A stretch of DNA of 64,000 nucleotides from Scylla paramamosain. Its lineage: Eukaryota; Arthropoda; Malacostraca; Decapoda; Portunidae. Position 1 is the stretch's first letter; the number at the start of each line of letters is the position of its first letter. Of this stretch, positions 20,030 through 32,487 are shown one piece after another. The notes beneath the pieces are model-generated. The model did not search any database, had not been told where the DNA came from, and saw nothing but the letters and a program-made list of their open reading frames with translations. A program made the translations under genes and the position numbers. The stretch covers positions 5,824,427 through 5,888,426 of the forward strand of contig NC_087181.1 of the NCBI RefSeq assembly GCF_035594125.1. Reading direction: 5' to 3'.

Positions 20030-21512
20030 CCCTAACCAGGTTTTTGCAACGTTGGATGCGTGGCTTCCCCTGCCGGTTGAGAACCAGCAACATGTTGTAT
20101 TTCTGATTCCGTCCACATGTGTGCAATTTGAAGGCAACAGTCAGATGAGTGATGCCCATAACCATGTATGAGGCAGAAGAAGAGTGGATGAGAATAAGAA
20201 GTCCCAGTCTGACAGGTGGTTCTGGGTGGTTTACCAATAGTGTAAACAGTAGCAGGAGGAGGAATGTAAGGTCTGAGTGGAATACCAGTAGGATAAGGAG
20301 AAAGAGGATAAGGGTTGAAAGAAGGATGTGTGTGGATGGAAGAGAAGGGTCGTGGGATTTGAGTGAGATTGAAACTTTTAGATTTTCCATGGTACTTTCC
20401 CTCTTGATTTGCATGGGGTGGCTGTGCTGATGGCATGCCACTCCATGCTTCTGTTCCCACTTTCTTTTGATTATGCTTATGTTTTAAGGACCTTTTCTCA
20501 TTATGTTCTTATTTCTTACAATATGAACAGATCTTAGGATCCTCCCGCTACTGCATCATAGGACTCTGTGGGCATGTCGCAGCAACCGATGGATTCCCTT
20601 TTCCTTCTACCATTTTATTTTGTGCTGCTGTAATTAGAGCATCAAATGAATCATTAGGGTTATATTTTAGTGACTGGAAGGCATGTCTGGCCCTTTCTTT
20701 TACATGAAATAGTAAGAAGAATATATCAAAGAATTTGGAGATGATCAAAGATGATCATTGCATTGTCAGGTGCCTTGCCCCAGCCTTTTTCCTTGAGAAT
20801 GTGAATATTTTCCATCTGTTCACCTGCAGGGATGGAAATGTCCCAGGGTTCTTCCATTCTTATCCCACTCTCTATACTTTCAACAATTGCACTTCTTTGT
20901 TTCATGAGAGTTGTTTCTGCTCCACCCCAAAGATTTGCAACATTTTTTCTTTAAACATTTTGTAGTCAGGCCCAAGATTCCAGGTGAGAAAAGACATGCT
21001 CTGCATCATTTTCAAAGTCCTAGATCCTGGTGCTAATCTGGATCTCATGAAACAAATTTTATCGACATCGTCAGTTGTTCCCAACTGCCGCATGACATTG
21101 TCACACATGTATGGAATGTATGAACAGAGTGATCCTCATCCTGCCCCAAGAAAGGCTTAATGTTAGTCTCATTTGGAAGAAGTTTCAGTGTTTTGGCTGG
21201 TGGTTGTGAACTTACATTAGTAAACATTGTGTGTACAGGCATCATCAGAATGGCATACATTTTATCATTCCTCAGAGTTCCAAAATTACTATGATATCAG
21301 TGCTGGTATCAGTGCTGAATATGAATCTATGAATTTCTCAGCTGCGCTGACAGAGTCAGAAGACACTGGACTAGGTAAATCACTAATATCCATATCATCT
21401 GTTGTTCAGGTTTCATGTTCAAGTTACTGTTGGATTTTAGCCTCTTCAGCAAAGATTTGTTCCTCATAGAATTCTTTAAAATCCTCAAATTTGTCTGGTT
21501 TCTCTGCCATCA
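20030..21512 (-). pseudogene. gag: Gypsy gag with two zinc-knuckle motifs, broken
   Basis: The start MAEKPDKFEDFKEFYEEQIF is at 21512, followed within about 30 codons by a TAA. Later pieces lie in shifted frames: 21045-21260 (FLGQDEDHSVHTFHTCVTM), 20902-21108 (WNLGPDYKMFKEKML) and 20548-20748 (ARHAFQSLKYNPNDSFDAL). A CCHC-type knuckle lies at 20488-20529 (CSYCKK, stop, EHNEKR, Ser in place of the last Cys). A Pro-rich stretch (20160-20440) precedes a second, variant knuckle, FFCLIHGYGHHSSDC. Both knuckles and the position ahead of a DTGA protease identify it. Confidence 0.78.
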
Positions 21513-21515
21513 GCA

Positions 21516-22025
21516 GTTACTGACATTTAGAAGTTATTCAACCATATAGAAAATAACAATAGAAAAGAAAGAATACACTATGTAGCATGCAATCATTGGT
21601 TATATACAATTATATACACATTACATGAAATGTAGACTTGAGAACTCTCAAGAAAAAAGAATGAGGTGCTATGCTTATTGTAATAACGAAAGAGGAGGGA
21701 GAGAAAAATTAATTTCCCGCAAATCAATTATGTGTGATGTTATTTTATGAAATAATAAAAAAGTGTAATTGTGGAGTCAGCAAAAGCTTGTACTCACTAC
21801 TGGCTGACAGTATGAAGTAACTTCTGTTGGTCCTAGATGATCATCCTCACAGGCTGTCCTCATCCTCGAAGATTGTCCTCAGTGTCAAGGCTTGTTCTTG
21901 ACAATGACTTGTCCAGATATTTCTGTTAGCATTTTGTGATTTTTGTGATGTGAGAATAATCTTGGGTCAACCCCTCAAAGGATAACACATCAAAGTCAGT
22001 TGATTATATCATCACTTCCACCTTG

Positions 22026-22028
<3 letters not shown>
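21516..22028. other. Leader region upstream of the Gypsy gag; no gene
   Basis: No open frame is supported. In the direction of gag this should contain the primer binding site and 5' LTR. A repeat-like run with CTCATCCTCGAAGATTGTCC units lies at 21840-21900. No LTR boundaries could be set because no second copy was found. Confidence 0.45.

Positions 22029-22100
<72 letters not shown>
22029..22100. repeat. (GA)36 microsatellite
   Basis: Uninterrupted dinucleotide array of 72 bases. Flanking sequence at 22101-22456 has no recognised gene. Confidence 0.97.
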
Positions 22101-22101
<1 letters not shown>

Positions 22102-22456
22102 ATTATTAACCTGCAGCTAGATGTTATGAATACTGCTGTGGGTTTGCAATGGATGAGTACCTGCTTAGCTAAGTGAGTTTTAGCCACACTGAAAAAGTGT
22201 TACTAGTGTCTGTGCTGTGCTGCCCAACTCAACATGTATCATACCAAACACTTTTCCCAAATTCTTCCCTTTTGAAAGTAGTTTCATTTAGTAGTTAAAT
22301 TTTAATGCAAAACAAGCAACAGCAAATTATAGTTCAAAAGTAATTATTCATGATTTTAAGGAAAGCAATTGAAATTCATGAGATGATAAAGCCAATGATT
22401 TCTTTTGCATCTTTGCAGAATCTGTTGTGATTTCAATCCACTTAGATATCAAGACA

Positions 22457-23092
<636 letters not shown>

Positions 23093-23636
23093 CAGTGCCT
23101 GGTTGCAATTAGCTGGACCATGACATTTCTGAGTTGCTATAGTTCGAGCTGCCATGATTACAATGATGGAAATGGCAACTGTTTCCAAATAGATGTAGGG
23201 ATGGGAGGCTCGATTCCTCATCCACTGTAGGATCCAATGATTTCATGAGCTTTCCTAGGTGTAATCCTGCACACAGTAATTTTGTCAGTGTCAGCGAGGA
23301 CATGAACATTAATTCTGCATACAAACAAACATGTACAGTATTTTTCTAACCAGGAATTCCATCCCCTGAGTAGCAAAGAGCACAGAGGACAAGCCACTGT
23401 AAGAGGAATGCTCTTTGAATAAGAGTTGATTTATCATCTACTCAAGTCAGATAACTGACTTTTTTCCTATTTGAATAACCTTCTCAGTGGAAACTGAACA
23501 TCAACACAAAGTTACTAGCAGTGGTAGATGGAATTCAGATGTTCTGCTGTATGGGGACAAGTTTGCCCTGCACACCACATCTCCTTCTCAGCAAATAAAA
23601 CTAATAGAACCTTTATAATTATTACCTATGTAAGAT
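23093..23636. other. No gene recognised
   Basis: A minus-strand frame at 23109-23324 starts after a pyrimidine-rich AG-like acceptor but has no family match by eye. No other signal was found. Confidence 0.45.
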
Positions 23637-23982
23637 AGCATTGCAGGCTAATAGCCTTTTGTCAGCAGATAAATATATGATACTTTTACCTAAGTGATGT
23701 GTACCTATAAAACATTGCAGGCTAACAGCCTCTGCCAGGAAATAAATCTGTAATCTTTACTAAACTGTATAATATATCCATGTAGCATTGCAGGCTAACA
23801 GCCTGTGTCAGCAAAGTATAATAGATGTATATTTGCATAAACTATATATACATTATATGCATAAAGCATTGTAACCTAACAGCCTCTGTCAGCAAATAAA
23901 AGTGTAATAAATATACTTATACACTGGCCACATAAAATATCTATATAACAATGCAGGCTAACAAGCTTTGGCTGTAGATAAA
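23637..23982. repeat. Degenerate tandem repeat, 5 units of 71-84 bp, each with a hairpin core
   Basis: Units begin at about 23637, 23712, 23783, 23865 and 23949. Each has the core GCATTGCAGGCTAACAGCC followed by TCTGTCAGCAAATAAA with small changes. A partial unit (CTCAGCAAATAAA) precedes at 23587. In most units AGGCT-AAC-AGCCT forms a perfect 5-bp stem. The spacers between cores are AT-rich and much more diverged than the cores. Confidence 0.85.
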
Positions 23983-24013
23983 CTTATGATATTATACCTC
24001 TATGCTTGATGTA

Positions 24014-24127
<114 letters not shown>

Positions 24128-24629
24128 TGTAAATTGGTAATTTCTAGGTACAAAGTTCTGTACTAGCATAACCACACCTTATGTAGGCATTTGTCGTAAA
24201 AGAGTATAATCCTTTTCAATATTAAAGGGAGAATTCTCATTGATTGGGTTTATTATCATGGCATTTTACTCAAATTTTCTTAAAATGTTGATCACACAAG
24301 TGTTTTTGACAAACTTGACACTGAATAATAGTTGTCTTTACTTTTTGGTCAATTTTTGCTTTAGTCTGGACCATAAGCCAAATCTAGGCAAGTATGACAC
24401 CTATTCCTCTTTTTATTTTCATGTGTTACTTATGTTGCAGCTTCCTCTACCTTTCTTCTATGTCCTAACATCAAGTCCATCTTACCCATTGTAATTCATG
24501 TAAAAGTACAAGCCTCTTATTCCTTCTTTCAATTTCGGGATTACATAATGCCTTCACTAAGTTCTAGCCACATGTAAGTGATGTACATTTTCTAAGGTCA
24601 ACACTAGTTTTAACTAAATAAACTCTGAA

Positions 24630-27080
24630 TTTATCCTGACTGTCGAGGATGTATGCTAGGGCATTCATGGTCCATATTCACGATTTTGTGTGCACTGTAT
24701 AAAAAATTATTCTGTTCTATTATGTCAGTTCCTCCCTTAGTGAAATCATACAGTTTATGTGTGGCTGAGTTTCTTGCACCACTATCTTTGGTAATTCCTA
24801 ATATTATAGGGTGGACTGTACTGAGAAGCAATACTTTTTTCTTACCATTACTTTTGGTGAATACTACGAGTACATGATGATTCAGTCACTTCCTCATTAT
24901 CTTTAGTGCGGTACACATAGTATGACTTCTTCCCTTTCAGTGACTGCCTTTATTTCTGGTGGTATACCTTTTTTCATGCAATCTATGGTACCTATACCAA
25001 CAATACCTTGTGTTTGAAGCCACTCAAATAAATCTAGGCTAGTACACAGTCTGTCAAGACTACCACAAGATCTACAAATTCTTGTATCTGACTTACTAGA
25101 ACCTTCACGGTTGGAAGTAAGTCATGGATGTAGTGGGGTTCAGGTTCTCCAGAAGGTTTACCTGAGTATACTGTCATCCTGAAAGTGAATGGAATTCTTA
25201 CCACGTTCACATGTTTACATAGCAGGCCACATCATTTAGGTTTGCTCTTACTGTACTGCTTGAATACTATTTGATTTCTACAAGAATATAAAGTCTCATC
25301 AATAGTCAAGAAGTCACCTGGCTCCAACACTGAACAATTATTAAAAGTTTTAAAAAGATCCCTGACTGCAGCAAACCTGTCATGTAACCATCTCTGATAT
25401 CTGGTATCAGTGTTGTCAAAGGTTAGGTTTGCATGTAAAAATCCAAATCTATTCACAGACATTACTGCACCAAATACAGGGTGACCAAACTTTCTGGAAA
25501 AATGTTTAATAAGTACCATATTTTGTTGGTGCATTACACGCACCTCTACATAAGATGCACCCCTATTTTACAAGGATGTTTTGTAGGAAAAAATTTTATT
25601 GTTTCATCATGAAGTTATGGAAAAAAAATTGTAGTGTATGTGTGTGTGTAAGAGGGGCATCATTGGCAAAGGGCAACAAAAATTTTTTAATAAAAAGAAA
25701 GGCCCATTTAATGCCAGTTCCCATATAGATGTCAGATAGAATAATAAAAAAGGAAACAGAGGATAAGTGTCTTGAAACCGCCCTCCTGAAAGACTCCAAG
25801 TCATAGGAAAGAGGAAGTACAGAAGCAGACAGGTAGTTCTAGACTTTAACAGAGAAAGGAATGAATGATTGAGAACACTGGTTAATTCTTGCATTAGAGA
25901 GGTGGACAGAATAGGTATGAGAGAAAGAAGAAAGTCTTGTGCAGGCAGGCCACAGGAGGAGGGGAGGTTTGCAATTAACAAGATCAAAAGAGCGGTTAGC
26001 ATGAAAATAGCAAGAGCTGCAACATTGCTGTGATGAAAGAGGGGCTAAAGCCAGTCATTTAGAGGAAAGGAAATGATTAGACTTCATAGAAGCTGCATTA
26101 GCTAGAGATGAGATAGGAAGTTTCCAGTTTAGAATACAAGTAAAAGACAGACCGAGGATGTTATGTGTAGAAGAGGGGGACAGTTGAGTGTCACTGAAGG
26201 AGAGGGGACAGATATCTGGAAGGTTGTGTCAGTTGAATTGAGTTTTTGAGGCATTGAACAATACTAAGTTTGCTCTGTCAAAATTAGAAATCTTAGAGAG
26301 ATCAGAAGTCAGGTATTCTGTGGCTTCTCTGCTTGAGCTGTTTACTTTCTGAAAGGATGGACCTCTACAAAAAGATGTGGAAAAGTGCAGGGTGTTATCA
26401 TCAGTGTAGGAGTGGATAGATCAAGAAGTTTGGTTTAGAAGATCATTGGTGAATATTAGGAAGAGAGTGGTGCCAAAATCCCTAAAAGAGTGTGTGTTTT
26501 GTCTCCACATCTGGCGTGATGCAGCACTGTAACTGTGCAGTAATACCATCTAAAACTGCATGCGTGCAGTTTTATTATTTGAAGGCCGCTGAGAAATTTC
26601 TGCAATTATACCTTCAATTTTCTGATTAGTATGGTGCACAATATTGGAAATAATATCAGATATGATGAACAAGTCCCATGCCATTTATTCTGAATTTACT
26701 GACCTTGTGTCTCCTATCAAACATTCTAGAACACTGGATATCTTCACAGTTGGTCCACCTTCCATACAGTTGGTCCATGTTATGGACTTCTCTACATCTG
26801 AGTTTATCTGTGGTTTCTCTACCATTATTTTATATTCCTGTAGCTTGCCTGGTAATACATAATTATCATATTTACTTTCATCTAAACAACTGGTCAATGA
26901 ATTAACTAAACTGTTTCTTGCTAATGTCTTGCTACTTCTCCGTGGGAGCCACTCTTCATTATCCACGTCATTGTCCATGCACCTTCCTCATCACTTTCAA
27001 ATTCCATGGCAAGACCAGCTTTGTCACCTATCACATCTGCCAAATCTTTGTCAGGGTTGTCTACAAAGTCAGGGGCTGTG
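24630..27080 (-). pseudogene. piggyBac-type transposase relic, split by LINE A copy A3
   Basis: The right part (27080-26490) reads an acidic N-terminus (FVDNPDKDLADVIGDKAGL, MEFESDEEGA), SITWTNCMEGGPTV, and WDLFIISDIISNIVHHTNQK, as in the piggyBac N-terminal and first DDE-domain region. The left part (25545-24630) reads KFGHPVFGAVMSVNRFGFLH, FAAVRDLFKTFNN and PGDFLTIDETLYSCRNQIVF, which holds the first catalytic Asp (TIDE). It then continues with EFVDLVVVLTDC, GTIDCMKKGIPPEIKA (the family GTIRxNRKG.P block), DNEEVTESS and, at 24631-24831, KLYDFTKGGTDIIEQNNF (family YNxxMGGVD-like block). Stops and shifts are frequent. LINE A copy A3 lies between the two parts, and LINE A copy A4 truncates the 5' side at 27117. 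TTAA ends were not located. Confidence 0.82.
25645..26489 (-). mobile_element. LINE A copy A3, 3' end with internal deletion
   Basis: The 3' end is near 25645, after a diverged tail rich in TG. The fragment reads the C-terminal domain (VNSGT / SRTTCLLLYF in the usual overlapping frames) and RT thumb. At about 26470 it jumps from the thumb-side sequence directly to a short AGTTTCxxCAAAATCCCTAAAAGAG-type segment, so the palm is missing. It sits inside the piggyBac transposase relic. Confidence 0.75.
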
Positions 27081-27116
27081 TCTGTAGTCCATTATAAGCA
27101 CTAAGCAATCATACAT

Positions 27117-28311
27117 ATCAAAAGTTTTTGATAGAGTCTGGCACAAAGCTTTGATTTCCAAACTACCCTCCTACGGTTCCTTCTCTCTGTAACTTCATCT
27201 CAAGTTTCCTTTCTGACTGTTCTATTGCTGCTGTGGTAGACGGTCATTGTTCTTCTCCTAAATCTATTAACAGTGGTGTTCCTCAGGGTTCTGTCCTGTC
27301 GCCAACTCTCTTCTTATTATTCATTAATGATCTTCTAAACCAAACTTCTTGTCCTATCCACTCCTACACTGATGATACCACCCTGCACTTTTCCACGTCT
27401 TTTCATAGACGTCCAACCCTTCAGGAGGTAAACATATCACGCAGGGAAGCCATAGAACGCCTGACTTCTGATCTTTCTAAAATTTCTGATTGGGGCAGAG
27501 CAAACTTGGTATTGTTCAATGCCTCAAAAACTCAATTCCTCCATCTATCAACTCGACACAACCTTCCAGACAACTATCCCCTCTTCTTCAATGACACTCA
27601 ACTGTCCCCCTCTTCTATACTGAACATCCTCGGTCTGTCCTTTACTTATAATCTGAACTGGAAACTTCACATCTCATCTCTAGCTAAAACAGCTTCTATG
27701 AAGTTAGGTGTTCTGAGACGTCTCCGCCAGTTTTTTCTCACCCCCCCAGCTGCTAACTCTGTACAAGGGCCTTATCCGTCCATGTATGGAGTATGCTTCA
27801 CATGTCTGGGGGGGGTTCCACTCATACTGCTCTTCTAGACAGGGTGGAATCAAAAGCTTTTCGTCTCATCAACTCCTCTCCTCTAACTGACTGTCTTCAG
27901 CCTCTCTCTCACCACCGCAATGTTGCATATCTAGCTGTCTTCTACCGCTATTTTCATGCTAACTGCTCTTCTGATCTTGCTAACTGCATGCCTCCCCTCC
28001 TTCCGCGGCCTCGCTGCACAAGACTTTCTTCTTTCTCTCACCCCTATTCTGTCCACCTCTCTAACGCAAGAGTTAACCAGTATTCTCAATCATTCATCCC
28101 TTTCTCTGGTAAACTCTGGAACTCCCTGCCTGCTTCTGTATTTCCACCTTCCTATGACTTGAATTCCTTCAAGAGGGAGGTTTCAAGACACTTATCCACC
28201 AATTTTTGACCACTGCCTTGACCCTTTTACGGGACTGGCATTTCAGTGGGCATTTCTTTTATTGATTTTTGTTGCCCTTGGCCAGTGTCCTTCTTACATA
28301 AAAAAAAAAAT
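27117..28311 (+). mobile_element. LINE A copy A4: RT palm to 3' end, poly(A)
   Basis: It starts at the palm (ISKVFDRVWHKAL). The 201-codon frame at 27233-27838 holds NSGVPQGSVLSPTLFLLF, HSYTDDTTLHF (YTDD instead of YADD), RANLVLFNASKTQFLHL and [20 protein letters not shown]-run indel near 27815 moves the frame to 27793-28209, which holds the conserved C-terminus LLDRVESKAFRLINSS, RCTRLSSFSHPYSV and FSGKLWNSLPASVFPPSYD. A short poly(A) is at 28302-28311. The 5' truncation lies next to the N-terminus of the piggyBac relic. Low divergence from A5 suggests a fairly recent copy. Confidence 0.9.
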
Positions 28312-28693
<382 letters not shown>

Positions 28694-28935
28694 CTTTTAG
28701 TTTCATGGGTAGCATGTATACAGAGCTTTGGTGATAAACTTGTCAATCATAACCTTGAACTCATTGTCCGGTAAAACAGCTGATGTTGGTGGGGGTGGTT
28801 GGGTAGGTTGTGAAGTGGATGGTGGAAGTTTGTTGTCATGGCAACTCCCACCTGAAATTGCCTCCAATGTAGCCACTCACTCACCTGACCTCTCAGATCG
28901 TAGAAACAGACAGTAGCGGGATTACCATGTCTCAT

Positions 28936-28937
<2 letters not shown>

Positions 28938-28984
<47 letters not shown>
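28938..28984. repeat. (GA)n microsatellite
   Basis: About 47 bases. Together with the (CT)95 array it brackets 246 bases of unique sequence with complementary tracts. Confidence 0.95.
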
Positions 28985-28989
<5 letters not shown>

Positions 28990-30882
28990 TCACCACCTTT
29001 TGAAAATATTATGCCTCCCATCTCTGAAGTGCTTCGTATAACCGCCTTGCATGTCAGTTAAAATGGGGAGTTTTTGGAACTAATCTGCAAGATGTCATTG
29101 CTACTGCATGTCCCCTAGTGACATAAGCTAAAACATTGTTATTGTAAATCCCATGTGCATACAGATGCATAGAACATTGACCATTATGATATTTTCAAAA
29201 TTCTGCATCAACTTTTGAATATCTTCTATACATAATTCTGAAAGAAGTTGGTCTAAACAGAAATATTTTTCATGATTATTTAGTAATACTGTTATTAATA
29301 TTTTAAATACGGCATATTACGAGTCTAAAATCTATTGATTTGGACAATGAAAAAGATAAAAAATAAGATTGTACTATATGCTATGACAACATGCTCAGTA
29401 ACATTGTGATATATGGATATTGTCATTTTTGTGGGGATTTTACCATCTTCTTCAGAAAGCAAGTGACACGGCAAAGTAATCGTATATCAAAACGAACATC
29501 TCTCAGCACTGCTCTGGCATAATGGGAGAGTATAGGAAGCCACAGCTTCATGGAGTAGTGGCATGGACACTGCAGGAAGAATTAACTGGTTGTCCAACTA
29601 CATGTTTGTTAGCTTCAACTAAGGCAGGCCTTAGATATACAGCATTACTCTTCCCAGGACACGAGTTGCTTATTTTCAATTAAAATTGTTGTTTCCATAT
29701 ACTAGGAAGTTAATCTGTGTAATTTTGAGTTTTAAGTGGCACAGACATGTTGTCTTCATTTTTACTGTCATCTGCATTAATGTACTCCCAATCAGTGGTG
29801 TACTGTTTTGGAAACCTTGAGATGACTAAATTCCATACTCACTAGAAAATTAACTTAAATACTTTTGTTCATGAATAGAGTTCAATTTTACCTGTGTTAC
29901 TACTTAGAAGGAATTGTGTAGGAAAGTATATTATATAAGCACATTGCATCTTGATGTATATAGAATGACACTGTAGATATATTTGATATTGCTCCTGTGT
30001 GTGCTGCTGCCTGGTGACAATCACTAGTTTCCCAAACTTCCCTTTGATTCATCCAACTGAATGGCAAAAATTACAAGCTATGATTTGTGACTCAATGCCT
30101 TGATACATATCAGAAATATGATGACTGATGGTGCTATCAGACTTGTACTAGATTGATTTCCTGGATGTTGCTGGAGATGATGGTGGCAGGATAGATGATG
30201 GTGGCTTGTTGATTCTCCAATGAATACTGGTAGTACATGGGTAGTGGTTAGATTATGGTTGATTGTGTGAGTGAAAGTGACACAACAGACAGATGTACTT
30301 CCTTGATTTAATGATGGACAGAGATGTACACATGTGATATTGAGACAGATTATGAAAGACATGACAATGCTTGACTCTCTCTCTCTGAACTGTCTCTGAT
30401 CTCTGGTATCTCTGATCTGCTCCCTTTCTGAAGACTGACTCTAGCTATGCATACAGGCTCTATTTATGTGAAAGAAATGGATCAGGTTTGAGAATTTGAG
30501 ATGAAGGGATGGCCAATCAGATGCTTGGAAATGGGGTGAAGGAACCAATGACAGGTTATTATTCTGACCAATGCCCTGCGAGGGAGCTAAGAAAGGGAGT
30601 GCAGGTGTTTTCCCTAAGGACTGGCAGGAAGGTAGGGAAGGTGTGATATTCTCTTGAGAGGGAGAAAGGAAAGAGGAAGGTTAAAAATAAGACATACTGG
30701 CCACGTGAGGACTGTGCACATGGAATACTGAACAGTGGAATATATGAGTGATGAATATATACAATAATAATTGTTATGACTGATGTGACTGATACAGATT
30801 TACAGATAAAAAAGCATAAATATATTAGATGTGAATTGCAGGTTAAGCTGAGCATTTTTGAGCATCCTTTTCTTTTGAAATG
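28985..30882. other. No gene recognised
   Basis: AT-rich sequence of about 1.9 kb. Minus-strand frames at 30078-30362 and 30559-30897 contain hydrophobic or serine-rich low-complexity stretches with no recognisable domain. No splice-linked coding pattern or element ends were found. Confidence 0.5.
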
Positions 30883-31773
30883 TATAGTTAGCACCAAATG
30901 ACTTAAGAACTCACACTGAAGTGAGTGTCATATTGTACAAACTCGCTCCTTCTCAGTCTGAAAAAAAAAAAGAAAATGGCCTGAAGAAAATAATTACATG
31001 GCAGCATAAATTAACTTCTCATGTATTTCTAAATGCATAGAATAAAGGATGCAATGTTTGACATATTGACTTAAGGAAGAGCCATCTTTTGTAATTGCTT
31101 ATGGTTTTGGCTAACAAAACATTTGTGCTTGTTTTTAATATGGTGTTCTACTGAGCTGCTATGTGATGCCAGGGAAATATACAAGCCATGATAACACAGT
31201 TTGAGTGATAGAGTTATTTAAGAATGTTGAAACAAATAGAAATAAGCCATTAAGCTGATGTCAATGAAAATATTGTGAGTGTGTTGGTAAAGAAATGGCA
31301 TGATGAGGGATGCAAGGATGTCCCTCACCACAAACATGGTTGTGGACCAGCCCAACAAGCTTGTTCTTTTAATTGTTTACTGTTATTTAAGAATGTTGAA
31401 ACAAATAGAAATAAGCCATAAAGCTGATGTCAATGAAAATATTGTGAGTGTGTTGGTAAAGAAATGGCATGATGAGGGCTGCAAGGATGTCCCTCACCAC
31501 AAACATGGTTGTGGACCAGCCCAACAAGCTTGTTCTTTTAATTGTTTTACTGTTGGTAGCTGAGGATTTACTACATTTAACTGTCTCTTGATAAAATGTA
31601 AGATGTCAAATGTTTATGTTTTTTTATGATGAGGAACATCCTTGCATTTCTCATTATGCCATTTCTTCACCAATGCCAGTTTTTTCAGACTGAGAAAGAG
31701 CAAGTTGTCAGTTTGTGCAATATGACACTCATGTTGGGGAGAGTTCTAAAGTAATTTGGCACTAACTGTATAC
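30883..31773 (+). mobile_element. Tc1/mariner-like non-autonomous element with ~85-bp terminal inverted repeats
   Basis: The left end (30883-30970) and right end (31679-31773) are inverted copies with about 80 per cent identity by eye. Both begin TATA(C)AGTTAG, continue CCAAAT.ACTT.AGAACTC, and share GAGTGTCATATTG and TTCTCAGTCTGAAAAA. Both start in TA-rich sequence, fitting a TA target. The interior holds two tandem copies of a 169-bp unit encoding a helix-turn-helix-like stretch, and a third partial inverted copy lies directly inside the right end. No DDE catalytic domain is present, so it would need a transposase in trans. Confidence 0.7.
31213..31551 (+). repeat. Two tandem copies of a 169-bp unit; HTH-like coding remnant
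   Basis: Copy 1 is 31213-31381 and copy 2 is 31382-31551, nearly identical. Each encodes NENIVSVLVKKWHDEGCKDV followed by PHHKHGCGPAQQ, which is compatible with the second half of a Tc1/mariner-type DNA-binding HTH (VKKW.DEG). An 88-codon frame at 31300-31563 spans both. An inverted third copy of part of the unit (AAGAAATGGCATAATGAG on the minus strand) lies at 31627-31672. The HTH assignment is by motif only. Confidence 0.6.
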
Positions 31774-32420
31774 AAGGGAGAATGGAGCTGGAAAGTGCAG
31801 CTGGGTATTGCTGTGGTGAAGGCTCATGTGTCTGAGAAAATATAAGGCCCAGCTGAGTAAGAGTTACCAGTCCATATAGTGTGGTATGCCCTCTTACAAA
31901 CAGAGTATAATATAAATTCACCATTAATTAAATACATTGTCATTAAGCAGTAACACATGAATGTGTCATATTCATAGGAGTCACATTTGCATTTGCATGT
32001 TGTTTGAAGGAGGATCAGTCCTCCTTCCTGAATTCCCATGGCACACCTGTGGGACAGGAGTTAGAGTATGGAGCTGGGACAAGTTATGTGATGAAACCAG
32101 CCAGTCTTCAGCACTTTTCAGCTTTTAGTGAATAAATGTAAAATAGTGTGCTTCTAAATATGCATGTAAAGTTTACTCTGTGTATGTAAAGTAATTGGGG
32201 TTGATCCAGGTGCATTTCCAAGGGTCATAGCAGATATCTTCGGATGTTTATTTTTATATGATTGAATCACACTTGTCACTCCCTCCATCTGATACCAAAT
32301 AGTCATATTTTCTTTAGATTTATGTATACTGTTTACATACAAGTCTTCCTTTTGTAATGCACAACATCATTCTATTGTTCTATGTAGGAAACTACACATC
32401 CTCATTTTACATTTTGCCAA
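31774..32420. other. No gene recognised; region before the IMMP1L exon
   Basis: No coding signal was found. A pyrimidine-rich stretch ending CATTTTGCCAACAG at 32420 could act as a splice acceptor for a 5' exon, or the area may be promoter or 5' flank. Confidence 0.4.
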
Positions 32421-32487
32421 CAGCCAAGAATGGTGGTGGTAACTGGTGAGCTGAGCTAAGGGAAGAAATTCAGCGCGTCTAAGAGTC

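Larger units (their letters stand above)
15930..21512 (-). mobile_element. Ty3/Gypsy element with gag, pol and env-like genes; LTRs not found
   Basis: The order on the minus strand is gag (21512-20030), protease (19942-19262), reverse transcriptase and RNase H (19255-18282), integrase (18176-17397) and an env-like gene (17329-15930), the classic order of env-bearing Gypsy (errantivirus-like) elements. It is defective. There are many stops, a deletion removes the N-terminal half of RT at about 19255, and another removes part of the integrase core near 17800. No LTR pair was found by eye at 15500-15930 against 21516-22028. The element may have lost its LTRs, or they may be too diverged to see. 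Confidence 0.85.

Noticed and set aside
15500..22028. LTR pair for the Gypsy element
   Set aside because: Flanks on both sides were compared for shared sequence and TG...CA ends; none convincing was found.
23637..23982. CRISPR-like array
   Set aside because: Units of 71-84 bp with degenerate cores and similar AT-rich spacers in a eukaryotic context; no cas genes, and spacers are not unique inserts of constant length.
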